A stretch of 64,000 bases of DNA from Hyposmocoma kahamanoa (taxonomy: Eukaryota; Arthropoda; Insecta; Lepidoptera; Cosmopterigidae): NCBI RefSeq assembly GCF_003589595.1, contig NW_020653770.1, positions 1,206,845 through 1,270,844 on the forward strand, given 5' to 3'. The first letter of the stretch is position 1. Each line of letters starts with the position of its first letter. Shown in pieces: positions 21,127 to 31,645 of the stretch. The translations under genes and the position numbers were made by a program. The notes under the pieces are model-generated. The model was given only the letters and a program-made list of their open reading frames with translations, was not told where the DNA came from and made no database searches.

Positions 21127-22284
21127 ATTGTTAACCTTAAACTGGCGCTACCCAACGAGGGATGTGGTTATACCTAATCGATAGTTAGAAACCATGTGGA
21201 TGTTTTTAATATAAAAATAAATATTCCATTTTTCATACTATACCTACACTGGTACTTGTGTATAATTAAATTAATATATTAATATAGATTATTATTATTT
21301 GCTTAATATAAAAAATATGGCGATCGTCGCCAGTGTCAGTTTTCCATTATACGTTATCACGGGTTGGTGAAGCTGTCACTGTCAAGAGTAAACTCGAAAC
21401 ATTAACGAATTTAATTAATTAAATTATGTTGCTTTTTTATGAAGGATTTATGTAATTTTCTTTAATTGTTTCTAATTTATTTTGCTCTTGCACATGTAAA
21501 ATAAAGCTGATTTTCTTTTATTTATTTTTTAAATGCATTCGCTATGGAAATTTAAACAAACTCAGAAACAGTAATGAGAAAACCAATCTTTCGATTTTCC
21601 TGCAGCTTCAAATCAACCTTCTTTTATTTTGAACTCATTGGAAAAAAATTAAAATACTCTACGTTTAATCTACGAGTATAATGGAATTTAAATATCTAAA
21701 TTATCTAAAACAATAATACACATACACATACATTTTTCTTCAAGCAACAGCAACATACAAATTGACATGAAATTGAAACGGTTCTCCGAAATATGAGTTG
21801 TGTTAAAGTTATTCGAAATAAAATGTTGAGTAATAATAATAATAAAATAAAAGAAATCAATTTAACGTGAATGTTTTTCGCTTCGATATTTTAGGGACTT
21901 TAATTACAAAAATCGTAGCAAGAAATTCAAACATTTCAGTAAAAATTTATTGTCGATAAACGTCAGTCATCGTAAATGAACATCACTATATTTGAGTCTA
22001 GAAATTTCTATGGAGAAAAAAAAGAAAACATTGAATAATAATAGAAATATAATTAAAAATGCAAATAGCCGGTAGAATGTTATGTCACTGGTTTTAAAAT
22101 TTTTGTTTTCCCTCCAATTTTTACAAGATATCGCTACAACATGGCATTTTTACGTTTTGCGAGAGATCTTGTATGCACAACGATTGCCATGTCACTTTGG
22201 CCATGTTTGTAGGCGTGTCACCTCGATATGATCAAGGCGACACGAACCACGCTCCCATACCAAATCTCCCCTTTTTTCTATATC
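21127..22284. other. AT-rich, nothing recognised
   Basis: Contains a short TAATAATAATAATAA run near 21830 and no open frames or window repeats. Confidence 0.4.
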
Positions 22285-22402
22285 TATGGTGACATGAGGA
22301 CGGGACCACCACGAAAGTGCACCCTACCAACAAAACGAGAATTTTCAAAATTGGTCCACAATTGACGTAGATATCTGAAAACATACATTGAAGTCGGTTA
22401 AA
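22285..22402 (-). mobile_element. C2 element, one half
   Basis: GACGGGACCACCACGAAAGT, AATTGGTCCACAATTGACG, and the terminal GAAGTCGGTTAAAAA at 22391-22405. The other end is absent. Confidence 0.7.
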
Positions 22403-22681
22403 AATATGTCACTAACCAAATATAATCACACAGGGACCGTTTTATAATTATATAAAATACCTTCTCAGAAGGACACAGCCTATTATAATCGCGTGTTACG
22501 AATTCGACTTGCGTGTTGTTCAGCGATTTCTAAACGAGGGTACCGTCGGTATTTGTTTTTCAAATTATAATAAATATCAAATTAGTTTTCTTTATTTAGT
22601 ACTTAATTGGTTTATTAGTAGTTGGTCCTAGTTAAAAGTTTTTAGGTGTAATATTGTGTAGTTCAGATTGAAATCGCTATA

Positions 22682-22774
22682 ATGACATCTAGAAAGCGCG
22701 GTGCAGTACCAGGCCGTCAGTATATACCTATTACCGTTGCGAAAAGTGCCCCTGAGGTCTTTGTGATTGTGTGA
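22682..22774 (+). CDS. Small ORF of 30 codons, function unknown
   Basis: ATG to TGA, reading MTSRKRGAVPGRQYIPITVA and ending EVFVIV. Basic start, no signal peptide or domain. The stop lies at the edge of a short element A scrap (22773-22797). It could be the start of a decayed transposase or a chance ORF. Confidence 0.15.
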   Translation: MTSRKRGAVPGRQYIPITVAKSAPEVFVIV

Positions 22775-22821
22775 CACTGCAACTGTTATGGACAATAGTG
22801 ATGCGTGCTTGCGTATGTGCC

Positions 22822-23540
22822 TGTCAAATAATCATTTATTTCATAGGTAAAATTTTTACACCTGAAAACGTAATTTTTTAAGATACTGCTCGCTCACTAC
22901 ACTCGCCTCTCACGAGCAAGAAACTCTAGGGATTGCTATTTTCAAATAAACTTAAATGCTATAGAATACATTTTAAATCATATTTGTATGATTTAAAATG
23001 AATATAGTGGGAATATAGACCCACGTTGTCTTTCCATACATCTTTATCTAACACGTAGGCTACAATTTTGTAATATGACTTTTCAATTAAAATATTTTTA
23101 ATGTACGTTTTAAACTTAGGAAATGGTAATCTTAATATATGCTCCGGAATCTTATTGTAATAATAAATAATAAATAATAACGCACACACTCAACATAGCC
23201 CCGCACTAGGGAAAACCCTGTGTCGCGGGTGCCATGGACACACACACATAGACAACCACAACTTACACCCAAACTCACGAGAGAAATAATTGTAGGCCAT
23301 ACAACTATTTCTCCCGGCCCGGGAATCGAACCTGGGACCTCTGCGTGGCAGTCCGGCATGGTAACCGTTCAGACACGGAGGCAGTTAAATATTGTCTACA
23401 TGAGAAGACGGATGATGGACTAAAACTTGGTTATTGTAAAAACGTATACTGTTCCCCATAAAAGAATCGTTTACCTTACTTAAACGAAATCGTGATAACA
23501 TGAGTTTGGACTTAGTTCTAAGGTTAATATCATGGATATC
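22822..23540 (-). mobile_element. CR1/Jockey-type LINE 3' part, interrupted by a SINE
   Basis: 22822-23160 and 23431-23540 are collinear with 43545-43985 (shared GAAACTCTAGGGATTGCT, GTCTTTCCATACATCTTTA, ATGAGTTTGGACTTAG). The break is filled by the SINE B insertion. Non-coding except for the far right end. Confidence 0.8.
23161..23430 (-). mobile_element. SINE B inserted in the LINE, with an extra 5' piece
   Basis: Flanked by a 9-bp direct repeat TTATTGTAA (23152-23160 and 23431-23439). The SINE itself is 23161-23386 with intact box B (GGTTCGATTCCC on minus) and tail. Upstream of its tRNA head (23387-23430) is a 44-base extra piece, 31 bases of which recur at 23780-23810 inside the neighbouring RTE fragment with one mismatch. 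Confidence 0.85.
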
Positions 23541-23542
23541 TG

Positions 23543-23963
23543 AAGACCAAGGTCTATAATCAATGTGTCTTACCCATCCTCACCTACGGTGCGGAAGCAT
23601 GGACGCTAACTAAGCAAAATGTGCGCAAAATTAGGTGGCACAAAGAGCGATAGAGCGTTCTGTGCTGGGCATTTGTCACGTGGATCGTGTACCAAACGTC
23701 GAAATTCGACGTAAAGCGAAGATCGATGACATGGGTAATCGCATCACGAGGTTAAGGTGGAAGTGGGTGGAACATTTGGCTACATGAGAAGACGGACGAT
23801 GGACTAAAACAGTCACTGAATGGTGGTCAAGAAGAGCAAAAAGGCCAGCGGGCAGACCACCAGCCGGATGGTCTGACAATATCATCAGATTTGCGGGATC
23901 GCGTTGCAATAAAGATAGAGGCCTCTGCCCAGCAGTGGCTTGATGTTGGCTGACCATGATGAT
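23543..23963 (+). mobile_element. RTE-type LINE 3' end
   Basis: Encodes, with frameshifts and a stop, VLPILTYGAEAWTLTK, a run like RITRLRWKWVEHLAT, RPAGRPPAGWSDNIIR, then DRGLCPAVA-like sequence, and ends GATGATGAT after GCCCAGCAGTGGC. These are standard landmarks of the RTE carboxy end and its repetitive tail. 5'-truncated and dead. Confidence 0.9.
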
Positions 23964-23964
23964 A

Positions 23965-24318
23965 ATTGCGAATGATTTCGGTATTCGACTCGTTAGTAAG
24001 TACTAAATTAGTAACCTACTAATTTTCGTATTCGAATGATACGATTCATTATTAATTAGTATTACATAGATTCCTTAGAGCATTTCTGCCTAGCCCTCTC
24101 TGACATATGGTGAATACCGTTAATGTGACGGAGACAGGGATATTTTGGTATGGACATGGTGAATGGTCTGGTGGAGTTCCGAGTAGTTCCGAGATAATAA
24201 TCGTTCCAATCACATTCGAATCATGAACCCGACTCGAGTCGAAGTGTTTGGATTCGACTTGAGCGAATGATTTGCTCATTCGAATGATTAGTATTAGTAA
24301 CATTCAAAGTCGTGCATC
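23965..24318 (-). mobile_element. Family H element, copy 1
   Basis: On minus: GCGATGCACGACTTTGAATG start, CATTCACCATGTCCATACC middle, TACGAAAATTAGTAGGTTAC near the end. It matches the interrupted copies at 27058-27832 and 30510-31608. The far end is clipped against the RTE tail. Confidence 0.75.
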
Positions 24319-24319
24319 G

Positions 24320-24346
24320 CCAATGGACAGGCGTGCCGCTTACCAT
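24320..24346 (-). mobile_element. Element A scrap
   Basis: ATGGACAGGCGTGCCGCTTA matches the minus-strand 5' section of A. Nothing else of A remains here. Confidence 0.5.
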
Positions 24347-24647
24347 CATGCAAAAAAATCCTTCAATTAGACTGAATTCGACCCTGGGACCCTGTATGTC
24401 AAGCTAGTGCCACCAGGGCCGAAGTGAGAAGCTTCAAAGATCTCTCACAGGTGTCTCTAAAGGCGATACAAGCCGAAAAACCAAATAAAAATGATCTGTA
24501 ACAAATACTTCTTGTAAGCTCTGCTGACTCGATATGTTGCACAGTTACAGAAGCAGATTCGAGTCCAGTCCACATAGCCCTGTCTAATATTCAACCACAG
24601 ACCGTAATGGTCAAGAACACATTTAAAATAAATCGTTCTTTTCATTG

Positions 24648-24854
24648 TAATAATAATGGTTTTTTTGAAGCCCCGCTCTAGAAAAATCCTGTGACACGGG
24701 TGCCACAGACACACACGTAGACAACCACAAATTACACTCAAACTCACGAGAGAAATAAATGTAGGCCATACACATATTTCTCTCAGTTTGGGAATCAAAT
24801 TAGGACCTCTGCGTCGCAGTCCGGCATGGTAACCGTTCGGCCGCGGAGGCAGTT
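24648..24854 (-). mobile_element. SINE B copy
   Basis: Head ACTGCCTCCGCGGCCGAACG on minus. Box B is mutated (AATTTGATTCC). Full body, and an ATTATTATTAC tail at 24648. Confidence 0.9.
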
Positions 24855-24855
24855 A

Positions 24856-25085
24856 GCCTAGACCCACTACATGGCTTGGGTTATAATTTCCACGCTGGGC
24901 CAATACGGATTGTGACCCACACATACACCATTAAATTGCTGTGCAGATATGTGCAAGTTTCTTCACGGTGTTTTGCTTCTCCGAAAAGCTAATGGTACAT
25001 AAAATTTCGCCCGTAAATTTCGTAAAATTAGAGGTGCATATCAGGATTCGGAGCCAAAACACTCGAGAGCCTTTAGGCTATCACG
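24856..25085 (-). mobile_element. SINE Q, near full length
   Basis: Read on minus, a tRNA-like head (GTGATAGCCTAAAGGCTCTC, then GGCTCCGAATCCTG as box B) is followed by a body shared with 39198-39375. In better copies the tail ends GCCCAGCAGTGGGAC-like, the same tail as the RTE LINE at 23930. Confidence 0.7.
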
Positions 25086-25259
25086 GTTGTAAATATAATC
25101 TATACTATACTATAGTATAAGTACTACCAAGCCATGACCCATTATGTTCATATATTATTGCATGAGATGATTCTACTCATGATTAGGATTCACTTTTGGG
25201 GTACCTCTTAATGTAAAATCTGTTCGATCAAATTGGTGGATTCTTTTCATAATACAGTT

Positions 25260-25480
25260 TTGCAGTTCCACTCAAAGCCTTAAATCGCAAAGATCTTAGG
25301 GGTATTGCCACTGCGCCCGTCACCCTGAGACATAAGTTGACAAGTCCCATGTGCCTGTAATTTCACCAGCACCCTTACGCTTCCTTGGTTGGCTTACTTG
25401 GTGGCAGAAATAGGTAAGGTGGCAGTACTTTGTGGACCATTTCTTGACTTGACCATTTCAGAGCTCTACTGCTACTATAA
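25260..25480 (+). mobile_element. Element A copy with a small internal insert
   Basis: Starts GCAGTTCCACTCAAAGCC and ends GAGCTCTACTGCTACTA. The part normally reading CAAAACCGGAACACAG is replaced by CCTTGGTTGG, and extra bases follow TTTGTGGACC. Confidence 0.9.
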
Positions 25481-25493
25481 AATAAATTATATC

Positions 25494-25779
25494 CATTGAC
25501 TTACAAATAAATGGACGACGGGTCTAATACAAAAACCACGAAAAAAATGTCCCAAGTCAACCTATTTAAACGTAGTGACATGTAAAGGAATATGAAAAAG
25601 CTAAAACGTTGAATTTAAATTGTAATGTCATCGCAGTACTGTCTAATTTTGCTTGCTTCGCTGTCAGTCGAACAAACGAAGACTAAAGCGTGAATGACGC
25701 TCTGTATACGATTTTAACGCCCTATAAGTTCGGACACTTTTTAGCGCGGACCCGACGTCCATATAATTGTAAGTCAATG
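25494..25779 (+). mobile_element. Family U TIR element, complete, 8-bp target duplication
   Basis: Left end CATTGACTTACAAATAAATG and right end CATATAATTGTAAGTCAATG are inverted repeats. ATTATATC is present on both sides (25486-25493 and 25780-25787). At 286 bp with no ORF, it is non-autonomous. An 8-bp duplication fits hAT or P superfamilies. Confidence 0.88.
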
Positions 25780-25787
25780 ATTATATC

Positions 25788-27057
25788 CGAAAATAACGCC
25801 ATAAAGAAATATCACCCTGTATGCTGTATGCTGTGAATGGGTCGTCATAATAATAAACAACAGAAAACAAAAATAAGAAAATGTTGAAGTGCAATCTCGA
25901 AAGAGTTAAAATTACTAGATATGATGTTAAATAAACTTGACCTTTAAACAAGTTCAAAGTGTTAAACCTATCTCAGTGCGTCATCTACATGGTTATTTTA
26001 AAAATAATGGAATAATAAGCTCTTCTTGAACAGTGCATAAATTATAATTATAGATAAAACTGACTGCAGAGAGATTATTTAAAAGTGAACTTTTAAAAGT
26101 GTTAAAGAAAAAATGTTTTTTAAAATTATTGTAATAAAGGTAGATAGATTCTTTACTCATGGTGCATGCATCTCACCCTAAGCGTAATAAGGTCACATTT
26201 TAAAATAACAATTTACATTAGTGAAATGCCATTATGATCTTCATAAAACCTCATTATGATATTAGATAAAATTATAGAACACTTCTCTTTCGCCATGACC
26301 TGTAAACAGCTCCTCCAGTTACATATTCCTTCTATATAACAGGTACATAGTTAATGGAGACGTGGTTGCCATTACCACGAATAACGTTTGTTTTTTGCCT
26401 TTCGCTGTTAAACAAATAGTCATGAAAAAATGTAAATATTGTTTGTTATTACAACAAAAGTAGTTTGAATTGTTTCAAGCTGTGTCGACAATCTGTTGCT
26501 CACCGTTGTTTTTCAACCTTGAAATCAGACAATCGGTAAAATTGCTTTATTTCAGCCATATTGTATCAAGTGTGAATAACTCATTAGTTTAATTCATTCA
26601 TTAAGGTAACACGACTTGTATACTGACCGCATTGTCATAGGCGTTTATGTCCCTGTAATGTTACTGTGAAGTTCCGTAGTTATTGATATACAACCATAAC
26701 ACGATAAATGCAATACATCCTGGACTCTTTTATTTTTTAATTTTAGTGAAGCGACGTGCTCTTTAGCTCCGACATTTATCGAGTCAATAGATTATGTAAC
26801 GAAGATTATTCAAGTTGATAAATTTTGGTACCTGTCATAAATTATAAATATTCGATCGTCGGAGTACATAAATTGTCAAACGCAACATTACGACTCCAAT
26901 CAGATAATATCTTCTTTTTTGAACCAGCTCACAATGACGATTAAAATTCTTCATAAATAAAATCGATTGTTATAAAAATCGAATTGGATACGCATTAGGA
27001 CATCACTAATTGATTAGAATTCGAGTTGTCAAAAGTTAAATAAATGGTTGTAAGGGG
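25788..27057. other. AT-rich, nothing recognised
   Basis: Long stretch without repeats shared in the window and without frames above about 40 codons that look coding. Confidence 0.4.
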
Positions 27058-27832
27058 TATAATGATTCGAATGGACAAATCGTTTGCCCGAAGCCGAATC
27101 ATCGAGTATTTAACAAGAAATAGAGACGAAATAAGGGTCATACATTCCTGGTAACTTATCAGTGATGCATCACTTATAAATATCAACAGTCGTTTGCACT
27201 GAAATAGATGTAGTGATATAGTATTTATGGTAATAAAGATAATATCTCTAAAAATGGCGTACTGTTCCATTCGGTGGTGTGGGGAAAGACAGCAAAACAT
27301 CTAACTACGAAACAAACGGAATCAAATTTCATCGGTAATTAAATATGTAATTTTGCCATTTTTGTCCATTATCCAAGTTAAACTGGTCAATTTGAAGTGA
27401 AACAATTGACGACACCCGTCAATTGTTTTGCATTCGGGCTGGCCAATCGGAGCGCACTTGTCACAGGAATTACATGGCAGAATAGTTTTCAAACAAATAA
27501 ATGACATTTCGTCTCCATTTCTGGTTATATATTTACTCGATGAGCACAGAATAATAACTCCACTGATCATTTACTACGATCATGTCAAAATATCCCCGTC
27601 TTCGTCGCATTTACGGTATTTTATATGTCAGAGAGAGAGAGAGAGCTAGGTGATCGAACAGAAAATACTTTAAGGAATCTACGAATTAAGTAGGTGCTAC
27701 AAATTAGTAATGAATGATCATTCAGATCTTTCGAATACGAAAATTAGTAGGTTACTAATTTGTCATTCGAATTACAGGATTAGTAATTACTAACGAGTCG
27801 CATATCGAAATAATTCGCAATCGCGCATCGCT
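27058..27832 (-). mobile_element. Family H copy carrying a G insertion
   Basis: 27058-27099 and 27543-27832 match H at 23965-24318. The right end is GCGCATCGC, the better-preserved H terminus. A (GA)n run at 27630-27646 replaces AGAGAGGGC of the other copies. Confidence 0.75.
27100..27542 (-). mobile_element. Family G TIR element inside H
   Basis: Starts CATCGAGTATTTAAC and ends TATATATTTACTCGATG. The reverse complement of the interior aligns with 39965-40463 over its full length. Flanking 8-mers agree only partly, so the duplication has decayed or been lost. Confidence 0.85.
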
Positions 27833-28346
27833 ACCCCATAAATTAATGCTTACTAATATAGTATAAGGTCACTACTGCTAACAAACTGTGGACCTTTCTG
27901 TGACAATAAAATATTGTAATTATATTTAAAGTGCACGACTTTATATCATAAAAAATTACATATTTACAAGTGACAATGAACTAACAGACGGACTGCACTC
28001 AAATGCTGTCTGTAGTTAATTTTGTCTTTCTTCAGTCTGTAGCGATTTCAAAAACAAAATTTGTGTTAATGTTTTTGTGTATTCCTTACAGAAAACTGTC
28101 AGTATTTACCTGCTCGGTTTTTGCAATATAAACCAATTAATATTAACATTTTAAACTAGGAAGTAATTGCTTGGCTGACATTATTCAACAGATTAATGTT
28201 GCATAACGTTGACTGTATTTGGTTTAATATGAGCGATGGATTTTTAATGATTTGTATCCTTGTGGCACACCTTTTTAGCGGACGTGTAGAGTAGCAGCCG
28301 AGCTCCGTGTCTACCTGTGTGCTCTCAGATCTGCTATTTAAAACGT
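27833..28346. other. Nothing recognised
   Basis: AT-rich with short frames. Confidence 0.4.
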
Positions 28347-28535
28347 GAAACACACAAAGAACGAGTGCGGGTCGGGCGCGTGTCCCGCCCTGAGCCCGTC
28401 CCGCGCCATCGCGTGGTATGTTGTCGTCCATATAAATACACAGAATACACCCGCCGTGCACCCGACCAGACACGCACCCGACCCGACACTCACCCGACCC
28501 GCACCCGTTCTCTGTATGTTTCACGCGTAATTCCT
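28347..28535. repeat. GC-rich palindromic unit
   Basis: CGTGAAACACACAAAGAACG then AGTGCGGGTCGGGC on the left mirrors GCCCGACCCGCACC-like sequence then ATGTTTCACGCG on the right. Arms of about 40 bases enclose CCGACCAGACACGCACCCG-type near-tandem motifs. The 128-residue minus ORF here is a by-product of the C-rich repeats. Probably a foldback element. Confidence 0.6.
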
Positions 28536-28539
28536 TGTA

Positions 28540-29017
28540 CACATTAACCCTTAATTAAATCAAACACAAGGAATCACATACCACGCGAAACTTTGCAAAA
28601 TTGGTTACATTATTGCTATATTTTATTTATTTTTCCGTTAATTTAATAAATAACATTGGTTATTGAAGATAGAGACAGTAAATTATTCCTGTAGCGAGTG
28701 CGATAAGGGCGGATGAACTCCGCCCGGTCATAGATTATAGGTGCAGAACGACCATCGTAGACAGTAAAGTCATCAATTTGGTTAGATAGTATAAATGAAT
28801 ACTACATGTTATTATAATACAAACTAGTTTTAAGTATAATATGCTATACCCTATGATGGTCCATGTGATTTATTATGTATTATTTACTTGTAACAATGTG
28901 TATTCTATCTGTATATTCTATTCTATTCTAATTACTTGTAGAACCGCAAACGTTGGTTTATGTGAAAACGTAAATATGTTTACGCGATTTAGATACAAAA
29001 TAATCTCAGGAGAAACA
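28540..29017. other. Nothing recognised
   Basis: AT-rich. The plus ORF at 28841-29179 runs into reversed MITE C and is not a gene. Confidence 0.4.
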
Positions 29018-29185
29018 GGAAAAAAACCGACCTCAAAAGTCATTCATTCCCTAGTTTGCCACCCTTCGACGTGGAATATTTTCTTCAAATTTAAATGGGA
29101 CCGATGGGATCTTTCCAACAAAAAAAGAATCCACAAAATCCGTTCACAAATGCTGTTATTCGCAGTCGCGAAAACCTAAGAAACA
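29018..29185 (-). mobile_element. MITE C half joined to an E end
   Basis: ACCGACCTCAAAAGTCATTC, GGAATATTTTCTTCAAATTT, AATCCGTTCACAAATGC (29018-29155), then AGTCGCGAAAACCTAAGAA (29166-29184), which is the family E terminus. Confidence 0.7.
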
Positions 29186-29434
29186 AAGATATATGTTACA
29201 ATTTCTGTACTTTGTTTTAAGTATTTATTATATAAGAAAAGAAATAAGTTCACTAGAAACGGTTTTTTATTTTCATTAATGATTACTAGCACAAGGCCGT
29301 TAGAAAACTGTACCATAAAACAAATAACTAAAAATTGAAATTACCTAAAGTAATAAAACAACCGAATCGAAGTAAGAGGTCCGGCCTTGCAAATGCGGGC
29401 TCGAAAACGATTCACGTATATTTATTTTATTATC
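29186..29434. other. Nothing recognised
   Basis: AT-rich. GGTCCGGCCTTGCAAATGCG near 29380 is a possible SINE scrap. Confidence 0.3.
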
Positions 29435-29623
29435 ATTACCAGCAGAGATAGGTGACCAGTTTTAGTAGAAATACAGCTCCCTGTGAATGAGTTCTTTCAA
29501 GGAAGTACTGCTACCTTACCCATTTCTGCCGCCAAGCGGTAATGAGACATTACAGCGTTCCACTTATGAAAGGTAAGGGTACTGGTGAAATTACAGGCAC
29601 ATGGAACTTGTCAACTTATGTTT

Positions 29624-30455
29624 ATATATTCTTTATTGTACAAAGCAAAGACATATGAAACACACGTTACAACACATTTACAAAGGTGAGCTTATCTCTA
29701 TAAGAGATCTCTTCCAGCCAACCCTAGACGTGGTGCAAAAATGAAGTCGGGACTAATTATTGTGCAACAAAATTAAAATTTAAATGTGAATAAAATATAA
29801 ATGATAATAATATACATACGACAGACATACACACATACATGAACTTTACATACATAAATACATACATAAGCAGAATATATATTATAATAACAGATTATTT
29901 GTTTACAAATATGTTACCGATTAACTATCTAACGCGTTCGACAGGAAGTGCTCTTTTAATTTGTGTTTGAAAGATGCCACCGATGGACTGTCACGAATGT
30001 CAGCAGATAGTTTATTACACATACGAGCTGCACTTACGGTAAAAGAATTGTGAAAGAATTTGGAGTTGGATTGGGGATATAAAAGTGTTCTAGTGTCACA
30101 GGTACGTTTTGGGCGGCAATTGGGGGATAAGGGGGAAAAACGGGAACACAGATAATGAGGAAGCTGGGGGTAATTTAAAAATTTTATAAAGAAGACAAAG
30201 AACGTGCATATCTCGGCGAAGTCGGATTGGGAGCCATTTCAATTTAGTCCGAAATTCAGAGACATGGTCATATTTACGTAAACCGAATATGAAACGGATT
30301 GCCAGACTTTCTAGGCGCTCCAGTTTGTTAAGCAGCTCCCCAGTAACATCCAAATAACAAACATCGGCATAGTCGAGAAGAGGGAGTAGTAGGGACTAAG
30401 CAAGCATAACTTGGTGTTGAACGGTAAGAAGAATTGAAGCCGCTTGAGAGAATGA
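29624..30455 (-). mobile_element. CR1/Jockey-type LINE 3' fragment inside element A
   Basis: Flanked by TATGTTT on both sides (29617-29623 and 30456-30462). On minus, 30440-30096 encodes in two frames FLPFNTKLCL and LNKLERLESLAIRFIFGLRK then KLKWLPIRLRRDMHVLC, the usual carboxy end of this LINE type. An AT-rich 3' UTR follows down to 29624. One frameshift, 5'-truncated. Confidence 0.88.
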
Positions 30456-30560
30456 TATGTTTCAGGGTGACGGGTGCAGTGACAGTGTCTCATTTATGGG
30501 AAGATGTTAGCGATGAGCGACTTTGAATGTTACTAATACTAATAATTCGAATGGGCAAAT

Positions 30561-30567
30561 CATTCAC

Positions 30568-30602
<35 letters not shown>

Positions 30603-30811
30603 CTTTATTTATCTTAAAACATGGTTTCTTAAACAATAGGGGCTGGAGCCTCCTTTTAAGCATAGCCTGTGTCAGGAGACTCCGCTCTTTCTTACCTACA
30701 CGTTTCAAAACAACCAGTATATACATAATTAACTAACTTAACAAAGTAAAAGAATAGTACTTATTAATATATTAATATTACTAACTAGGTATATAAATTT
30801 CCTTACAATAC

Positions 30812-30842
<31 letters not shown>

Positions 30843-31062
30843 CTTTTTCTATTAGTGTGTGTGTGTGTGTGTGTGTGTGAGTGTGTGAGTGTGTGTGAGA
30901 GAAAGAGAGAGTGCGTATTTGTTTATTTAATATCAGTGATCCAGCAGTGCCTCAACTTCTGTGTATGTTTTTTTTGCAAGCCAATTTTGTACAATTTTCT
31001 TGCACTCATAATACAGCTTACTGTAAATTTTCAGTTCACTATTTAAAACATTGTAAAGACTT
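30561..31062 (-). mobile_element. Retroposed LINE-like 3' end inside H, with microsatellites
   Basis: Bounded by ACTTAA on both sides. Begins with an (AAT)n run (30571-30602), which on minus is the 3' tail. It also contains (TA)n at 30820-30842 and a (GT)n/(GA)n compound run at 30855-30911. A structurally similar insert, also with an AAT run and a GT run, lies at 38512-38950. No coding sequence. Confidence 0.65.
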
Positions 31063-31129
31063 AAGTCGAATCAAAGCACAATTGTCGAATGATAATTATA
31101 CTCGGAATCATTCACCATGTCCATAGAGA

Positions 31130-31420
31130 CACCCCACGGTATCAATCATTCCGCTGTCGCAGCACCTCCCTCCTGTGCATAATCTACCTTGGCACACTTG
31201 GAAGTCTTTAAATAGACTGCGGACCCAAGTCGGCCGAAACAAGGAGAGCATGCACAGGTGGGATTATAGTATAGAGTATTTGAGGTGAGTCTCCTCAGAC
31301 TATGGCACATCTTTTGTCTTGTCCTGCGTGCCCCCGCACCACTGATAATGCTGTATCAGTCGCTGAGTACTGGTCCTCACAAATATAAACGTCAGAGTCG
31401 ACACGCTAAGAAGAAGAAGA
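31130..31420 (+). mobile_element. LINE C-terminal fragment inside H
   Basis: An 11-bp duplication ACCATGTCCAT brackets it (31119-31129 and the copy ending about 31431). Reads ESPQTMAHLLSCPACP and then AVSVAEYWS, the Cys-rich carboxy end of Jockey/R1-like LINEs, and ends with an AGAAGAAGAAGA tail. The same motif occurs on minus next to the 400-base gap. Confidence 0.85.
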
Positions 31421-31645
31421 CCATGTCCATATCAAAATGTCCCTGTCACATTTAACGGTAATTGCCTAATATCAGTGAGGGCTAGGTAGAAATACTCTTA
31501 GGAATCTATGGCTTAGTAACGAATGATCATTGAGATCATTCTGATATGAAAATTAGTAGATTACTAATTTGTCTGTCGAATGACAGGATTAGTAATTACT
31601 AACAAGACGACCTGTTCGTCCCATTTGGTGATAACATAAAAAGAT

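Larger units (their letters stand above)
30510..31607 (-). mobile_element. Family H copy inside element A, itself interrupted twice
   Basis: H pieces: 30510-30560 (GCGATGAGCGACTTTGAATG), 31063-31129 (GTCGAATGATAATTATACTC to ACCATGTCCAT) and 31421-31607 (ACATTTAACGGTAATTGCC to AGTAATTACTAAC). The order matches H at 23965-24318. Confidence 0.8.
29435..31645 (-). mobile_element. Element A copy spread over 2.2 kb by nested insertions
   Basis: The three A pieces are 29435-29623 (GTACTGCTACCTTACCC to CAACTTATG), 30456-30500 (TTTCAGGGTGACGGG) and 31608-31645 (GACCTGTTCGTCCCATTTGG to AACATAAA). They are in the correct order and orientation for one A copy. A LINE and an H element separate them. Confidence 0.8.

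Noticed and set aside
28156..28542. 128-residue minus ORF
   Set aside because: Produced by the GC-rich palindrome and CCCGACCCGCACC-type repeats; no codon signal outside it.
30820..30911. TA, GT and GA runs as a regulatory or CRISPR-like array
   Set aside because: Simple microsatellites inside a retroposed insert, with no spacers or unit structure.
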